The notes: generated from the sequence alone by a model not told the origin. A stretch of DNA of 64,000 nucleotides from Bradyrhizobium sp. SZCCHNS1050 (GCF_032484785.1 NZ_JAUETR010000001.1:4033501-4097500), one strand, 5' to 3'. Counted from the first letter of the stretch, positions 18,540 to 29,775 are shown. Numbers and translations: made by a program.

Positions 18540-18695
18540 ATGAAACGGATCGGGACCTGGGCGCTCTATGTGATCGGCACGGCCGCGATCCTGTATCTCG
18601 CGCTCTATGCCTATGCCGTGCTGACGCGACGCGAGTTCACGCCCGGCGATCCCATTCACATCTTCCGCAATCCCGAGGCGCCGAACTATTCGTGA
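18540..18695 (+). CDS. 51-residue single-span membrane protein
   Basis: The frame starts at ATG 18540 and ends at TGA 18693-18695. It encodes a basic start (MKR), one strongly hydrophobic segment at about residues 6-28 (TWALYVIGTAAILYLALYAY) and a polar tail ending IFRNPEAPNYS. GGCGGAG lies just upstream. It follows the ssu operon by 91 bases; whether it belongs to it is unclear. Its end overlaps the convergent gene at 18686 by ten bases. No family name is known to me. Confidence 0.5.
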   Translation: MKRIGTWALYVIGTAAILYLALYAYAVLTRREFTPGDPIHIFRNPEAPNYS

Positions 18696-19138
18696 GGCTG
18701 TGCCCGGCGACGACGCGCCGGCGTATTCTCGCGAACCCATGGATCCGGGGACTGTTCACAGTCCTGTAGCTGCATCCAATCGTCGGTCAGAAACTGCACG
18801 CGGCAGCGGCGCCACACTTTGATGTGTCCGCCATCCGGCGACGTCTCGACATCGGACAGCGACAGGGTGGGCGGCCGCCAGCGATAGCTGCGTTCATTGT
18901 CCCAGCCGTCGCAGCCCTCCTTGCCACAGGCAACCGTTCGCGAGATCAGCTTGCCCTTGCCTGCGAAGCACCAGCTCCGGGCGCCCCATTCCTGACCCGA
19001 CGACGGATTGACGAGCGGCGCGTGCGACGTCTGCTCCCAGCAGCCTGACAGCACGCCGCGCGTTGCGGCATCAGCCGGCGAAACGGCAAGCGGCGCGCCG
19101 AGTGCCAGCGCGCCGCCGAGAACGAACCGGATGGGCAG
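18686..19138 (-). CDS. secreted hypothetical protein with conserved cysteines
   Basis: The reliable part of this frame begins near 19138 and gives about 150 residues. A hydrophobic signal (RFVLGGALALGAPLAVS then ADAA) opens it, and the mature region has CWEQT, SWCFAGKGKL, ACGKEGCDGWD and RCRVQF, suggesting disulfide bonds in the periplasm. The start is unsettled: no ATG or GTG fits, and a CTG at 19138 or a start inside the upstream flbD frame are the options. It begins right at the flbD stop, so it may be translated by coupling. No function is assigned. Confidence 0.5.
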   Translation of the reverse strand: MPIRFVLGGALALGAPLAVSPADAATRGVLSGCWEQTSHAPLVNPSSGQEWGARSWCFAGKGKLISRTVACGKEGCDGWDNERSYRWRPPTLSLSDVETSPDGGHIKVWRRCRVQFLTDDWMQLQDCEQSPDPWVRENTPARRRRAQPHE

Positions 19139-19139
19139 A

Positions 19140-20519
<1,380 letters not shown>

Positions 20520-20572
20520 GTTGGTCTCCTATTCGGTCGTGCCGCTCTCGATCGGCACGCAGGTCATGTCTG

Positions 20573-20920
20573 TCAGTTGCGGTCGGACTTGATGATTTCG
20601 GTCATCGTCACGCCGAGCTTGTCTTCGACCAGAACCACCTCGCCGCGTGCCACGAGCCGGTTGTTGACGTAGATGTCGATCGCCTCGCCGACCTTGCGGT
20701 CGAGCTCGAGCACGGTGCCGGGCCCGAGCTTCAGGAGCTCGCCGACATCCATCTTGGAGCGGCCGAGCACGGCCGAGACCTGAACCGGGACGTCGAACAC
20801 CGCCTCGAGGTCGGCCGCGATGCGCGCGGCATGCTCTTCCTCGTTGTAGCCGACGTCCCCGCCCAGCGGAGGCGCGTCCGCCGCATTGAGGTCGGGAAGC
20901 GGGATCTCGTTGTCGCTCAT
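20573..20920 (-). CDS. fliN: flagellar motor switch protein FliN
   Basis: The 115-residue protein forms the lower ring of the switch complex. The SpoA domain covers about residues 40-112, with VPVQVSAVLGRSKMDVGELL, GTVLELDRKVGEAIDIYVNN and LVARGEVVLVEDKLGVTMTE. The length is standard for FliN. It is 30 bases after fliH and 53 bases before flbD in the minus-strand flagellar cluster. Confidence 0.94.
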   Translation of the reverse strand: MSDNEIPLPDLNAADAPPLGGDVGYNEEEHAARIAADLEAVFDVPVQVSAVLGRSKMDVGELLKLGPGTVLELDRKVGEAIDIYVNNRLVARGEVVLVEDKLGVTMTEIIKSDRN

Positions 20921-20949
20921 GACTTAACTCCCTCGGCCACCACAGCGGC

Positions 20950-21573
20950 CTAGTTCTTCTTGGACGCCATGTAGCGTCCGACCAGCTCGTTGATCTTGGC
21001 GTCGATCGCAGCGCGCTCCAGCACGACGCCGCCATCGGCCCATTCGATACGGCAGTCGCCGGTCGCGATCTCCGGCTCGGCGAGGATCACGAGGCGCCCC
21101 TCGAAGCCGCTCTGCTTGGCGAGCTTCTCGATCTTCTCGCGGGCGAGCTCGTACAGCGTCTCGTTGATGCGCAGCACGAGGTGCGGCGTGGCAACCAGAT
21201 GCGCGAAGCAGTCGTGCACGAGTCCAATGATCTCGCCGAGCGGCTCCGCCTCGACCAGCGCCGCGCACAGCTTGCGGGCGACGGCGACCGCGACATCGAC
21301 GGCCTCGGTTTCCATCCGCTGCTCGATGCCTTCGAAGCGGGCGGAGATGCCCTGCAATTGGATGTTGATCTGCTCCAGCGCCGAGGCGACGCGGCGGTCG
21401 GCCTCGACCTTGGCTTCGCGCTGCGCCGCCTCGTAGCCGTTGCGATAGGCGGCGGCTTCGGCGGCCGCGACCTTCTGTGCGATTTCCGCGGACGTGGCCG
21501 CACGCTCCCGCGTCGTCTTCTCCGGCGCGGCGAAGTCGGTATCGAACAGGAATTTCGCAGGCTGAGCCATCAA
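20950..21573 (-). CDS. fliH: flagellar assembly protein FliH
   Basis: The 207-residue protein is the likely negative regulator and stator of the export ATPase FliI. It has an N-terminal region, a long Ala/Glu-rich helical middle (about residues 25-85, likely coiled coil) and a C-terminal FliH/HrpE-type domain with [20 protein letters not shown]. The start overlaps the fliG stop by four bases. Sequence conservation in FliH is low, so the name rests largely on position between fliG and fliN plus this C-terminal segment. Confidence 0.8.
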   Translation of the reverse strand: MMAQPAKFLFDTDFAAPEKTTRERAATSAEIAQKVAAAEAAAYRNGYEAAQREAKVEADRRVASALEQINIQLQGISARFEGIEQRMETEAVDVAVAVARKLCAALVEAEPLGEIIGLVHDCFAHLVATPHLVLRINETLYELAREKIEKLAKQSGFEGRLVILAEPEIATGDCRIEWADGGVVLERAAIDAKINELVGRYMASKKN

Positions 21574-22664
21574 TACACCAGTTCGTCGTCGGCGCGGTTC
21601 TTGCTGAGCATGATCTCGCCCTTTGCGGCGAGGTCCTTGGCGAGATTGACGAGCAGGGCCTGCGCCTCGTCGACGTCGCGCAGCCGCACCGGCCCCATGG
21701 CGGCCATGTCGTCCTGCAGCATCTTGGCGGCGCGCGACGACATGTTGCCGAAGAAGAAGTTGCGCACCTCCTCGTTGGCGCTCTTGAGCGCCACGCCGAG
21801 CTTGTCCTTGTCGACATTGCGCAGCAGGGTCTGCGCCGAGGCGGAATCGAGCTTGATCAGGTCGTCGAAGGTGAACATCAGCGCCTTGATGCGCTCGGCC
21901 GATTCGCGGTTCTCTTCCTCGAGCGACGTGATGAAGCGGGTCTCGGTCTGGCGGTCGAAATTGTTGAAGATTTCGGCCATCACCTCGTGGGCGTCACGGC
22001 GGCGGGTCTGCGACAGGTTCGACATGAACTCGACGCGCAGGGTCTGCTCGACGCGCTCGATGACCTCCTTCTGCACCGCTTCCATGCGCAGCATGCGGCC
22101 GATGACGTCGAGCGCCATGTCCTCGGGCAGGATCGCGAGCACGCGGGCGGCATGCTCCGGCTTCAGCTTGGACAGCACGACCGCGATGGTCTGCGGATAT
22201 TCGTTCTTGAGGTAGTTGGCGAGCACCTCTTCCTGGACGTTGGAAAGCTTCTCCCACATGTTGCGGCCGGCGGGGCCGCGGATCTCGTCCATGATGCCGT
22301 TGACGCGTTCCGGCGGCAGGTATTGCTGCAGCAGGCGCTCGGTGGCGTCGAAATTGCCCATCAGCGCGCCCGAGGCCGACATGCGCGAGACGAATTCGAG
22401 CATCAGGTCCTCGACCACGTCGGCTTCGATGGTCCCCAGCGTCGACATCGCCAGCGACAGTTCGCGCACCTCGTCGTCATCGAGCTGCTGCCAGATCTTG
22501 CCGCCATACTGCTCGCCGAGCGCGAGCATCATCACGGCGGCGCGCCGCGGGCCGCTCAAGGGCTCGGTCTTCTCGCGCTGCGCCTGGCGGCTCGCCAAGG
22601 TCGCGATGACCGTGGAAATGTCGTTGTTGTTGGCGTTGGCGTTCTGGGTCTGCGGCAGCGACAT
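21570..22664 (-). CDS. fliG: flagellar motor switch protein FliG
   Basis: The 364-residue protein converts ion flow into rotation and sets switching. N, middle and C domains are all present: [20 protein letters not shown] (N), [20 protein letters not shown] (EHPQ-like middle motif, here with an Ala after EH) and the charged torque helix region [20 protein letters not shown] (C). The middle motif and the [20 protein letters not shown] end are family typical. It is 44 bases after fliF in the same direction. Confidence 0.95.
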   Translation of the reverse strand: MSLPQTQNANANNNDISTVIATLASRQAQREKTEPLSGPRRAAVMMLALGEQYGGKIWQQLDDDEVRELSLAMSTLGTIEADVVEDLMLEFVSRMSASGALMGNFDATERLLQQYLPPERVNGIMDEIRGPAGRNMWEKLSNVQEEVLANYLKNEYPQTIAVVLSKLKPEHAARVLAILPEDMALDVIGRMLRMEAVQKEVIERVEQTLRVEFMSNLSQTRRRDAHEVMAEIFNNFDRQTETRFITSLEEENRESAERIKALMFTFDDLIKLDSASAQTLLRNVDKDKLGVALKSANEEVRNFFFGNMSSRAAKMLQDDMAAMGPVRLRDVDEAQALLVNLAKDLAAKGEIMLSKNRADDELVY

Positions 22665-22708
22665 GGCGTCTACGTTCTTTTCAGTTCAGGCGGTTCACGT
22701 CGATCGGG

Positions 22709-24307
22709 TCAGCTCTGCGGCTCGGCGAGCCACTGGCGGATGATGGCGGCGGCTTCGCCCGGGTTGCGGTCGGCCAGCTCGCCCACCCGGTGGACGGACT
22801 GAGCGTGGACCTGGCCCTGGACCTGGGCGACGTCGATCATGTTGGCGGTCTGCTGGGCGTGAGCGGCTGCCTGGATGGTTTCGTCGGTGAGGGCCGGCAG
22901 GCCGCCGCCCGGGGCGGCGATCTCCTCGCTGGCGATGATCTTCTTCACCAGCGGCCGCACCACCATGAACACGACCACGATGCCGAGCAGCATCATCACC
23001 GCGAGCTCGATGACGTACATGACGTCATCCTTGGTGAAGTGGAGCATGCCGAGGAAGCCGGTGGGCTCGTTGATCTGCGGCACGGCGGGGGCGTCGGCGA
23101 ATTTCAGGTTGACCACCTCGACCTGGTCGCCGCGCTTCTGGTCGAAGCCGATGGCGGAGCGGACCAGTGCGGCGATGCGGTCGAGCTCGTCCTTGCTGCG
23201 CTCTTGATAGACCAGCTCGCCCTTTTCGTTCTTCGAGTAGGCGCCGTCGACCAGAACCGCGACCGAGATGCGGTTGACCCGTCCGGCCTCGGTGACTTCG
23301 GTCTTGGTGGTCCGGGAGATCTCGTAATTGTTCGTCTCTTCGGTCTTCTTGCTCTGGTCCCGCGGCTGTTGCGGCGGCGCGTTCTGCTGGTTGCCCGGCA
23401 GCTCGTTGTTGACCGTGACCTGGCCGTTGTTCTCGTTGGTCGCCGACTGCTCTTCGCGGGTCTGGCTCGAGCGCAGCACGCGGCCTTCCGGATCGTAGCG
23501 GTCGGAGGTCTGCGTGATGCGGTTGTAGTCGAAGTCGGCGGACAGCTGGACGCGGGCGCGGCCCGCTCCGACCACCGAGGAGACGATGTCCTCGACCTGC
23601 TTGCGCATCCGCTTCTCGAAGGCGTTGCGGCGCTCGTCGCCGACCTGCTGGTCGATGTCGGTCTGGGTGCCGTCGGCAAGCAGCTGGCCGGCCTCGTCGA
23701 CGATCGACACCCGCTGCGGCTTCAGGCCGTTGACGGCGGAGGCGACGAGGTGGCGGATGGCGCGGATCTGCGCCGGCTCGAGGGTGCCGCGCACGCGCAC
23801 GACGATCGAGGCGGACGGCTCCGGGGTCTCGCGCGAGAACAGCGGCCGCTCCGGCAGGACGAGATGGACGCGCGCCGCCTGGACACGGTCGATGGCGCGG
23901 ATGGTGCGGGCGAGCTCGCCCTCGAGCGCGCGGAGATGGTTGATGTTCTGGACGAAGCTCGTGGTGCCCAGCGCGTCCGACTTGTCGAAGATCTCGTAGC
24001 CGACGCCGCCGCCCTTGGGCAGGCCGCCCTCGGCGAGCTTCATGCGCAGCCGGGTCACCTTGTCCTTGGGCACCAGGATCACGCTGCCTTCATTGCGCAT
24101 CTCGAAGGGAATGCCCTGCCGCTCCAGATCCTTGATGATGCTGGAGGAGTCTTCCATCGTCAGGTCGGTGAAGAGGGTGGTCATCTGCGGCGCGGTCACG
24201 CGCATGATGACGAAGCCGAAGAAGCCGATTAAGGCAGCGGTGACTGCGATCATGGCGGTGAGCCGCGCGGCGCCCAAACCCTTCAGGAAGTCCAAGAGAC
24301 CTTGCAA
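22709..24307 (-). CDS. fliF: flagellar MS-ring protein FliF
   Basis: The 532-residue protein forms the MS ring in the inner membrane. Two transmembrane segments are visible at about residues 18-38 and 440-460, with the large periplasmic YscJ/FliF region between them (SSIIKDLERQGIPFEMRNEG, ALEGELARTIRAIDRVQAAR, VHLVLPERPLFSRE). The C-terminal tail that binds FliG follows. The predicted start is a TTG at 24307, reading as MQGLLDFLKGLGAARL; no better in-frame ATG lies upstream, so this unusual start is kept. It is first in the fliF-G-H-N-flbD group. Confidence 0.94.
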   Translation of the reverse strand: MQGLLDFLKGLGAARLTAMIAVTAALIGFFGFVIMRVTAPQMTTLFTDLTMEDSSSIIKDLERQGIPFEMRNEGSVILVPKDKVTRLRMKLAEGGLPKGGGVGYEIFDKSDALGTTSFVQNINHLRALEGELARTIRAIDRVQAARVHLVLPERPLFSRETPEPSASIVVRVRGTLEPAQIRAIRHLVASAVNGLKPQRVSIVDEAGQLLADGTQTDIDQQVGDERRNAFEKRMRKQVEDIVSSVVGAGRARVQLSADFDYNRITQTSDRYDPEGRVLRSSQTREEQSATNENNGQVTVNNELPGNQQNAPPQQPRDQSKKTEETNNYEISRTTKTEVTEAGRVNRISVAVLVDGAYSKNEKGELVYQERSKDELDRIAALVRSAIGFDQKRGDQVEVVNLKFADAPAVPQINEPTGFLGMLHFTKDDVMYVIELAVMMLLGIVVVFMVVRPLVKKIIASEEIAAPGGGLPALTDETIQAAAHAQQTANMIDVAQVQGQVHAQSVHRVGELADRNPGEAAAIIRQWLAEPQS

Positions 24308-24582
24308 GCAACTGCCCCATAGTTCGGCATTCGACGGGTGGCCGCTGAAAGGTGATTTGAGCTTCGCGGGCCTTTACGGCCGGTTGCATAGATCGCGAAA
24401 TTCAATCCTTAACCTTCACCAGCACCCGCATTCCAGGTGGCGATCCGATGTCAGCCGCTGCCCCGCCATTCGCGGGACGGGGCGCGGAGGTTGAATCGAA
24501 CCACTGGGCAATTATTGCCTATGGGAAGGTTTCGATATGGTTAACGGTGGTTAAAGGGTCCTAACAAAGTGTAGACATGCAA
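24308..24582. promoter_or_regulatory. fliF upstream region
   Basis: This 275-base gap lies between fliF and the sciP terminator and should contain the promoter of the fliF operon. It is lower in GC near 24500-24580. I could not place a convincing sigma-54 or CtrA site. The only sigma-54-like match overlaps the fliF start codon and was rejected. Confidence 0.35.
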
Positions 24583-24613
24583 AAAATCGGCTTGGCAGGG
24601 CCAAGCCGATTTT
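24583..24613 (-). terminator. terminator after sciP, possibly bidirectional
   Basis: A perfect 14-bp stem (aaaatcggcttggc at 24583-24596 with gccaagccgatttt at 24600-24613) has a 3-base loop. The minus strand continues with Ts, fitting the end of the sciP transcript at 24643. Confidence 0.85.
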
Positions 24614-24642
24614 CGAAGAAATCCCGTCGCGTCGGCAACGAT

Positions 24643-24918
24643 CTATTGGCGATATTGCTGAATTCGGGTGGTGCGCAGGCCGGCGAGACCGTGCTGGTCG
24701 ATCGAGAACTGCCACGACAGGAATTCGTCGACGGTCAGGGTGTAGCGGCTGCACGCTTCCTCGAGGGACAGCAAGCCGCCGCGAACGGCGGCAACGACTT
24801 CAGCCTTCCGGCGAATGACCCACCTCTTGGTGCCTGGCGCAGGCAAATCCGCGATGGTGAGTGGGCTGCCGTCAGGCCCGATGACGTATTTCACCCTCGG
24901 GCGATGGGGTTCTGTCAT
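24643..24918 (-). CDS. sciP: SciP family (DUF1153) transcriptional regulator
   Basis: The 91-residue protein is an almost full match to the conserved alphaproteobacterial DUF1153/SciP pattern: RVKYVIGPDGSPLTIADLP, KRWVIRRKAEVVAAVRGGLL, the HTH SLEEACSRYTLTVDEFLSW and FSIDQHGLAGLR. In Caulobacter SciP binds CtrA and restrains CtrA activation, including at flagellar promoters; a similar role here is inferred. It sits inside the flagellar region with its own terminator at 24583-24613. Confidence 0.88.
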   Translation of the reverse strand: MTEPHRPRVKYVIGPDGSPLTIADLPAPGTKRWVIRRKAEVVAAVRGGLLSLEEACSRYTLTVDEFLSWQFSIDQHGLAGLRTTRIQQYRQ

Positions 24919-25167
24919 GGCGTACTCACAAACTCTTAACCACTGAACTCACGGTAAGACCCTACGCCGCCTCGCTTAAAATTTGCCTAAGCCGAGGGCG
25001 CGAATCCGGCGTTGCGCGCGAACGCCGCCACTTCCGGTGGCGCTGCGCCCCGGGAGCGGAATCGTGGTGAATGATTGGTTAAGAATTTCCGGCGCTTACG
25101 CTGACAGGTCGCCGTGGCGGCTGAGCTTGTTCAAGTCCAGCCGGGATCGGTTCAGATGGGGTGGGAG

Positions 25168-25866
25168 CTAGCTCACGATCCGCTGGATCTGGTTCACCGT
25201 GTAGGTCTGGCCGCCGATCGTCAGCAACGGCGGCTGCTGGGTCAGGTCGACCGAGGACACGGTGCCCTGGACCTGGGTCGAGATCGCCACCGGACTGCCA
25301 TTGGTCACATCGGTCGCGACCGTCGTGATCTTGTACTGCCCGTCCGGCCATTGGGTGCCGTCATTGCCCTGGCCGTTCCAGTTGTAGGTCTGATTGTTGC
25401 CGGCGCTGGCGGTATATTTGCCGGTGAAGACGGTCTGGCCAACGCTGTTGGTGATGTTGACGGTGAGGTTGCAGTCCTTGGGGATGCTGAGGTCCCAACT
25501 CGCCTTTCCGCTGGCCATGGTCGTCGTGGAGCCGCTGACCACGGCGGTCTTGCCGACGAAGGCCAGCGCCTGGGTCGCCTGCGTCGCCTGCTGCATCGTG
25601 AGCAGCGATGCGAGCTGGTCGTTGGTCTTGAGCTGCTGCTCGACGCCGGCAAACTGCACGAGCTGCTGGGTGAACTGATTGGTGTCCAGCGGATCCAACG
25701 GATTCTGGTTCTGCAACTGCGTCGTCAGCAGCGTCAGGAAGGTCTGGAAATTGCCGGCAATCGTCGAGCCTGTGCTCGAGCCGAGGCTGTTGTTGCCGGT
25801 TGACGAATTGGTGTTGGTCGTGCCCGAGACTGGCGGGCTTGACGTGATCGCGTCGCCGATTGCCAT
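25168..25866 (-). CDS. flgD: flagellar hook assembly protein FlgD
   Basis: The 232-residue cap protein helps FlgE assemble into the hook. The N-terminal FlgD core is clear: FLTLLTTQLQNQNPLDPLDT followed by NQFTQQLVQFAGVEQQLKTN. The C-terminal half has the Ig/FlgD-tudor pattern with WNGQGNDGTQWPDGQYKITT. The N-terminus is Ser/Thr/Asn rich, as usual for exported rod-hook proteins. It lies 12 bases after fliK, so the two are co-transcribed. Confidence 0.93.
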   Translation of the reverse strand: MAIGDAITSSPPVSGTTNTNSSTGNNSLGSSTGSTIAGNFQTFLTLLTTQLQNQNPLDPLDTNQFTQQLVQFAGVEQQLKTNDQLASLLTMQQATQATQALAFVGKTAVVSGSTTTMASGKASWDLSIPKDCNLTVNITNSVGQTVFTGKYTASAGNNQTYNWNGQGNDGTQWPDGQYKITTVATDVTNGSPVAISTQVQGTVSSVDLTQQPPLLTIGGQTYTVNQIQRIVS

Positions 25867-25878
25867 GGAAGCCTCCTG

Positions 25879-27483
25879 TTAAACCCTGATATCCACGCCG
25901 CCTTGCGTGCCGAACATCCGTCCATAGGACCGTCCGGCGAGCTGGACCGGGACGTTTTCGTCCTCGGTCACGATCAGGCGTTGTGCGTTGCCATTCTGTT
26001 GATAATCGCCGCCATTCTGGCCGGACGAGTTCTGGTCGCGCAGCGAGAACTGCAATCCGCTGTTGTTGCTCTTGAGGCCGGCGTCCTGCAGCGCCTGCTG
26101 GAGCTGCGGCGCCGTCTGCTGCAGCATCGCCAGCGTCTCCGGCTTCTCGACCCGCAGATGCGAGGTCACCTGGCCATTGCGGTCGACGTCGATGCGGACG
26201 TCGATGCGGCCGAGCTCGGCCGGATCCAGTCGGATCTCGAAGCGGCTCTTGCCGTTGAGCGCCGAGGCTGCGATCTCGACGGCAAGCCCATGAAGCGGCA
26301 CAGCGGCCGCCGTAGCGGCCGTCGCGGTCAGGTTGGCCGCGGTGATCTGGCTGGTCGATGCGGCCGGCGTCGACAGCTGGGGCTGCGCGGCGGCCGTGGC
26401 CTGTGCACTCGGATCGGGCGCCGGCGCGTTGGTCTGACTGGTCGTCGGCGCGGCGTTGCGATCATGTGAGGCCGGTGCCTGCAAATTGCCGTTCGCCTTC
26501 CCGTCGCCGGCCTCGACGGAGTCCGGCTTGGCTGCAACAGCGGGTTGTTGCGCGAGCGCGCCCTGGCCCGGCTGCTGAGTGGACTGGACGTTGCCATTGC
26601 CCGGTTCGGTGACCTTGCCGGCTGCGCCGTCGGCGAGCCCCGTCTTAATCTGTGTGCCCGGCTTGCCCGTCGTCTTGGTGCTGCCGGGAACGGCCGTATC
26701 GAGCGCGGCGGTGAAGGTCTGATCGGCAGACGCGGCAGCGTCGCCGGAGGCCGCCGCTGCCGTCTCGGGCGCCGTCGCGGTTGATCCGGCTCCGTCGGCA
26801 TCCTTGGCCGCCCCGGTGGATTTGGCTGCGGCCGCCAGCAGACCTGCCGCGGCATCGACCGAACCCTGCGGGCCAACACCGGCTACTCCGACGGGCGCGG
26901 TCGCGCCGGGCGCATTGGTTTTGCCGTCGCCGCCCGCCGTGCCATCGCCGGTGGCGGGGTTGGCGAGGGTGATGTCGGGCTGGATGGCGACGGCGACCGG
27001 CGTCGGCACGGCCACGGTCTGCTCGGCTATAGCGGTCGTCGCAGCGCTCGCATCCGTGCTGGCCTGATCGCCGTCCTTCTTGTCGCCCGTCTTGCCGTCG
27101 CTGGTCTTTCCGTCGGCGGTCCCGGCCGCATCGGTCTTGGTCGGCGTGCCGGTGGTCGCGTCGGCCGTGGTATCGGGACCGCTGGCGTCGGCGCCCGCAG
27201 TGCTGCCGTCGGCCTTGTCCGCCGGCTTGTCCTGCGACCTGGCCTGGGTGGTGCGATCGGCGTCGCCGGCCCGCGCCGGCTCGCGGCTCGGGGTGGAAGC
27301 GCTGCCGGCGCGCGGTGACGGCGACGCGGAGGTGGGCGGCGACGCTGTCGACGGATCCGGAGTCGCGGCGTCGACCAGCGCCGAGAAGCTGTCGGACGGC
27401 TGCGGAGCGTCCTGACGGGACTGTCTCGGCGCCGTGGTCTTGAGAACCGTGCCTGCCTGGATGTCTGACGTGACGCTGAACAC
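25879..27483 (-). CDS. fliK: flagellar hook-length control protein FliK
   Basis: About 534 residues from a GTG at 27483, chosen because GAGAGGG lies 6-12 bases upstream; an ATG 29 codons earlier would add a hydrophobic stretch that does not fit. Residues 20-390 are low-complexity Ala/Thr/Asp/Gly/Pro, as expected for the ruler region. The C-terminal Flg_hook domain (about 420-510) has SRFEIRLDPAELGRIDVRID, HLRVEKPETLAMLQQTAPQL and QALQDAGL. It sets hook length and switches export specificity. Confidence 0.9.
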   Translation of the reverse strand: MFSVTSDIQAGTVLKTTAPRQSRQDAPQPSDSFSALVDAATPDPSTASPPTSASPSPRAGSASTPSREPARAGDADRTTQARSQDKPADKADGSTAGADASGPDTTADATTGTPTKTDAAGTADGKTSDGKTGDKKDGDQASTDASAATTAIAEQTVAVPTPVAVAIQPDITLANPATGDGTAGGDGKTNAPGATAPVGVAGVGPQGSVDAAAGLLAAAAKSTGAAKDADGAGSTATAPETAAAASGDAAASADQTFTAALDTAVPGSTKTTGKPGTQIKTGLADGAAGKVTEPGNGNVQSTQQPGQGALAQQPAVAAKPDSVEAGDGKANGNLQAPASHDRNAAPTTSQTNAPAPDPSAQATAAAQPQLSTPAASTSQITAANLTATAATAAAVPLHGLAVEIAASALNGKSRFEIRLDPAELGRIDVRIDVDRNGQVTSHLRVEKPETLAMLQQTAPQLQQALQDAGLKSNNSGLQFSLRDQNSSGQNGGDYQQNGNAQRLIVTEDENVPVQLAGRSYGRMFGTQGGVDIRV

Positions 27484-27839
27484 CTTGGACCCTCTCGCGA
27501 TGAACTCGACCAAGCAGTTCAGCAAGGAGCGGGCCAAGCCGGCGCAACTGAAAATAGTCAATAAATTCAATTTCTTATGGAATCGATCGCGGCGCGGATC
27601 CGCCGCCGCGTCCTCGCCATTTCTGCCCGGCCGGCAAGATTTGCCGCCGGCATCTGCGACCGGCGCAATTGCTTCGCAGGAAGTGCGCCTATATTAGAGA
27701 CAGATGCTTTCGTGTTGTTTCCGATCAGGACATCCTGTCCGGAGATCGCCCGAAGCAAGCCATCCGCAAAGACGGCGCATGCGAGGCGTTCCCGCGCCGG
27801 GAACCCGTTGCCTGACGCCGCGATCGCAGTGACCGGATC
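27484..27839. other. divergent spacer between fliK and mnmA
   Basis: A 356-base region between divergent genes. It includes an AT-richer part near 27545-27585 that would suit a fliK promoter and a second one around 27690-27725 before mnmA. No coding frame with a ribosome site or recognisable RNA was found. Confidence 0.45.
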
Positions 27840-29036
27840 ATGCTCAACAGTCTCGATCTCGAAGGCCGTCCTGAAGACACCAGGGTCGTCGTCGCCATGT
27901 CCGGCGGCGTGGACTCCTCGGTGACGGCCGCGCTGCTGAAGTCGGAAGGCTACGACGTCGTCGGCATCACCCTGCAGCTCTACGATCACGGCGCGGCGAC
28001 GCACCGCAAGGGCGCGTGCTGCGCCGGCCAGGACATCCACGATGCCCGCAACGTCGCCGAGCGCCTCGGCATCCCGCATTACGTGCTGGACTACGAAGAC
28101 CGCTTCCGCGAGTCGGTGATCGACAATTTCGCCGCCAGCTACGCTTCGGGCGAAACGCCGGTGCCGTGCATCGAGTGCAATCGCGCCATCAAGTTCGGCG
28201 ATCTCCTGAAGACCGCGCGCGAGCTCGGCGCCTCCGTGCTCGCCACCGGCCACTACGTCGCCTCGCGGCGGCTGGCGGACGGATCGCGCGCGCTCACTTG
28301 CGCGGCGGACAGCGATCGCGACCAGAGCTACTTCCTGTTCGCGACCACGCGCGAGCAGCTCGATTATCTGCGCTTTCCGCTCGGCGACATGACCAAGCCG
28401 GAGGTGCGCGAGCTCGCGCGCCGCTTCGGACTGGAGGTCGCCGACAAGCACGACAGTCAGGACATCTGCTTCGTGCCGACCGGCCGCTACACCGACATCA
28501 TCGGCAAGCTGCGCCCGAACGCGATGGAGCCGGGCGAGATCGTCGATCTCAATGGCCGCGTTCTCGGCGTGCATCAGGGCATCGCGAACTACACGATCGG
28601 TCAGCGCAAGGGCCTCGGCATCGCTGCCGGCGCGCCGCTCTACGTCGTCAAGCTGGACGTCGCCACCCGCCGCGTCGTGGTCGGCCCGCGCGAGGCGCTG
28701 CGCACGCATCGCATCACGCTGCGCGAGGTCAACTGGATCGGTGACGGCGCGCTCGACGCCGCCGCGCGCGAGGGCCTCGAATTGTTCGTGCGGGTGCGCT
28801 CGACGCGGCCGCCGCAGCCGGCTTGGCTGCGCGGTGCGGACGGCCGTTACGAGGTCGAGCTGGTCGCCGGCGAAGAGGGCGTCTCGCCGGGCCAGGCCTG
28901 CGTGTTCTACGATGCCGCGTCCGGCCGCGCCCGCGTGCTCGGTGGCGGCTTCATCCAGAGCGCTGTTGCGGAAAGCAGCAGCTTGGGCGGCAACGTGATC
29001 AGACCGCAGCGCGTGGCCGAGCCGGTCCGCGGCTGA
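27840..29036 (+). CDS. mnmA: tRNA-specific 2-thiouridylase MnmA
   Basis: The 398-residue enzyme adds sulfur to U34 of tRNA-Lys, -Glu and -Gln using ATP and a persulfide. The PP-loop is at residues 20-27 (MSGGVDSS). The two catalytic cysteines are C113 in IECN and the cysteine in [11 protein letters not shown]. Other family features are LATGHYV, DQSYFLF and [11 protein letters not shown]. The length is slightly long for the family because of a short N-terminal extension. It is followed 27 bases later by the methyltransferase gene. Confidence 0.95.
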   Translation: MLNSLDLEGRPEDTRVVVAMSGGVDSSVTAALLKSEGYDVVGITLQLYDHGAATHRKGACCAGQDIHDARNVAERLGIPHYVLDYEDRFRESVIDNFAASYASGETPVPCIECNRAIKFGDLLKTARELGASVLATGHYVASRRLADGSRALTCAADSDRDQSYFLFATTREQLDYLRFPLGDMTKPEVRELARRFGLEVADKHDSQDICFVPTGRYTDIIGKLRPNAMEPGEIVDLNGRVLGVHQGIANYTIGQRKGLGIAAGAPLYVVKLDVATRRVVVGPREALRTHRITLREVNWIGDGALDAAAREGLELFVRVRSTRPPQPAWLRGADGRYEVELVAGEEGVSPGQACVFYDAASGRARVLGGGFIQSAVAESSSLGGNVIRPQRVAEPVRG

Positions 29037-29063
29037 TCAGCATCCATCATTCAGGGCAGGGGC

Positions 29064-29699
29064 ATGGGGGACATCGACCGCGCGGGGGTCGAAAAGGCCT
29101 ATGAGCGCTGGGCGCCGATCTACGATCTGGTGTTCGGCAAGGTCTTCGATCAGGGCCGCCAATCGACCATCGCGGAAGCCGATCGCATCGGCGGCCGCAT
29201 TCTCGACGTCGGCGTCGGCACCGGTCTGTCCTTGTCGGACTATGCCCGGACCACGAAGATCTGCGGCGTCGATATCTCCGAGCCGATGCTGCGGCGGGCG
29301 CAGGCCCGCGTGCGCGAGCTGAATCTCCTCAATGTCGAGACGCTCGCGGTGATGGATGCCAAGCATCTCGCGTTTCCCGACAATTTCTTCGACGCGGTGG
29401 TCGCGCAATACGTCATCACCGCGGTGCCGGATCCCGAAGCGACGCTCGATGATTTCATCCGCGTGCTGAAGCCGGGCGGCGAGCTGATCCTGGTCAACCA
29501 TATCGGCGCCGAGAGCGGCCCGCGCCGCATCTTCGAGCTCGCCTTCGCGCCGATCGCGCGCCGGCTCGGCTGGCGGCCGGAGTTCCCCTGGGCCCGGCTG
29601 GTGAACTGGGCCGCAAAGCATGGCGGCGTCACGCTGGCCGAGCGCCGGCCGATGCCACCGCTCGGACACTTCTCGCTCATTCGCTACCGCAAGGGCTGA
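29064..29699 (+). CDS. pmtA: PmtA-like phospholipid N-methyltransferase
   Basis: The 211-residue class I methyltransferase has SAM motif I at about residues 45-56 (ILDVGVGTGLSL), an acidic motif II (GVDISEPML), FPDNFFDAVVAQYVITAVPD and LKPGGELILVNHIG. AYERWAPIYDLVFGKVFDQG is typical of the Rhodobacter/Bradyrhizobium PmtA group, which methylates phosphatidylethanolamine toward phosphatidylcholine. Other small methyltransferases share many of these motifs, so the substrate is probable rather than certain. It is probably co-transcribed with mnmA. Confidence 0.72.
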   Translation: MGDIDRAGVEKAYERWAPIYDLVFGKVFDQGRQSTIAEADRIGGRILDVGVGTGLSLSDYARTTKICGVDISEPMLRRAQARVRELNLLNVETLAVMDAKHLAFPDNFFDAVVAQYVITAVPDPEATLDDFIRVLKPGGELILVNHIGAESGPRRIFELAFAPIARRLGWRPEFPWARLVNWAAKHGGVTLAERRPMPPLGHFSLIRYRKG

Positions 29700-29775
29700 C
29701 CGCCAGATCCTCTGGCCGTGCGCTTTGCCACGCCATACGCGCGGAACGCGAACGCGGGGTTTGCGTTGCCCCGCC

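Noticed and set aside
24290..24325. Sigma-54-like sequence (GG and GC at -24/-12 spacing) in front of fliF
   Set aside because: Its -12 element overlaps the start codon of fliF, so it could not drive that gene, and the match outside GG and GC is poor.
25903..27067. Plus-strand frames opposite fliK
   Set aside because: They mirror the low-complexity ruler region of fliK and have no independent support.
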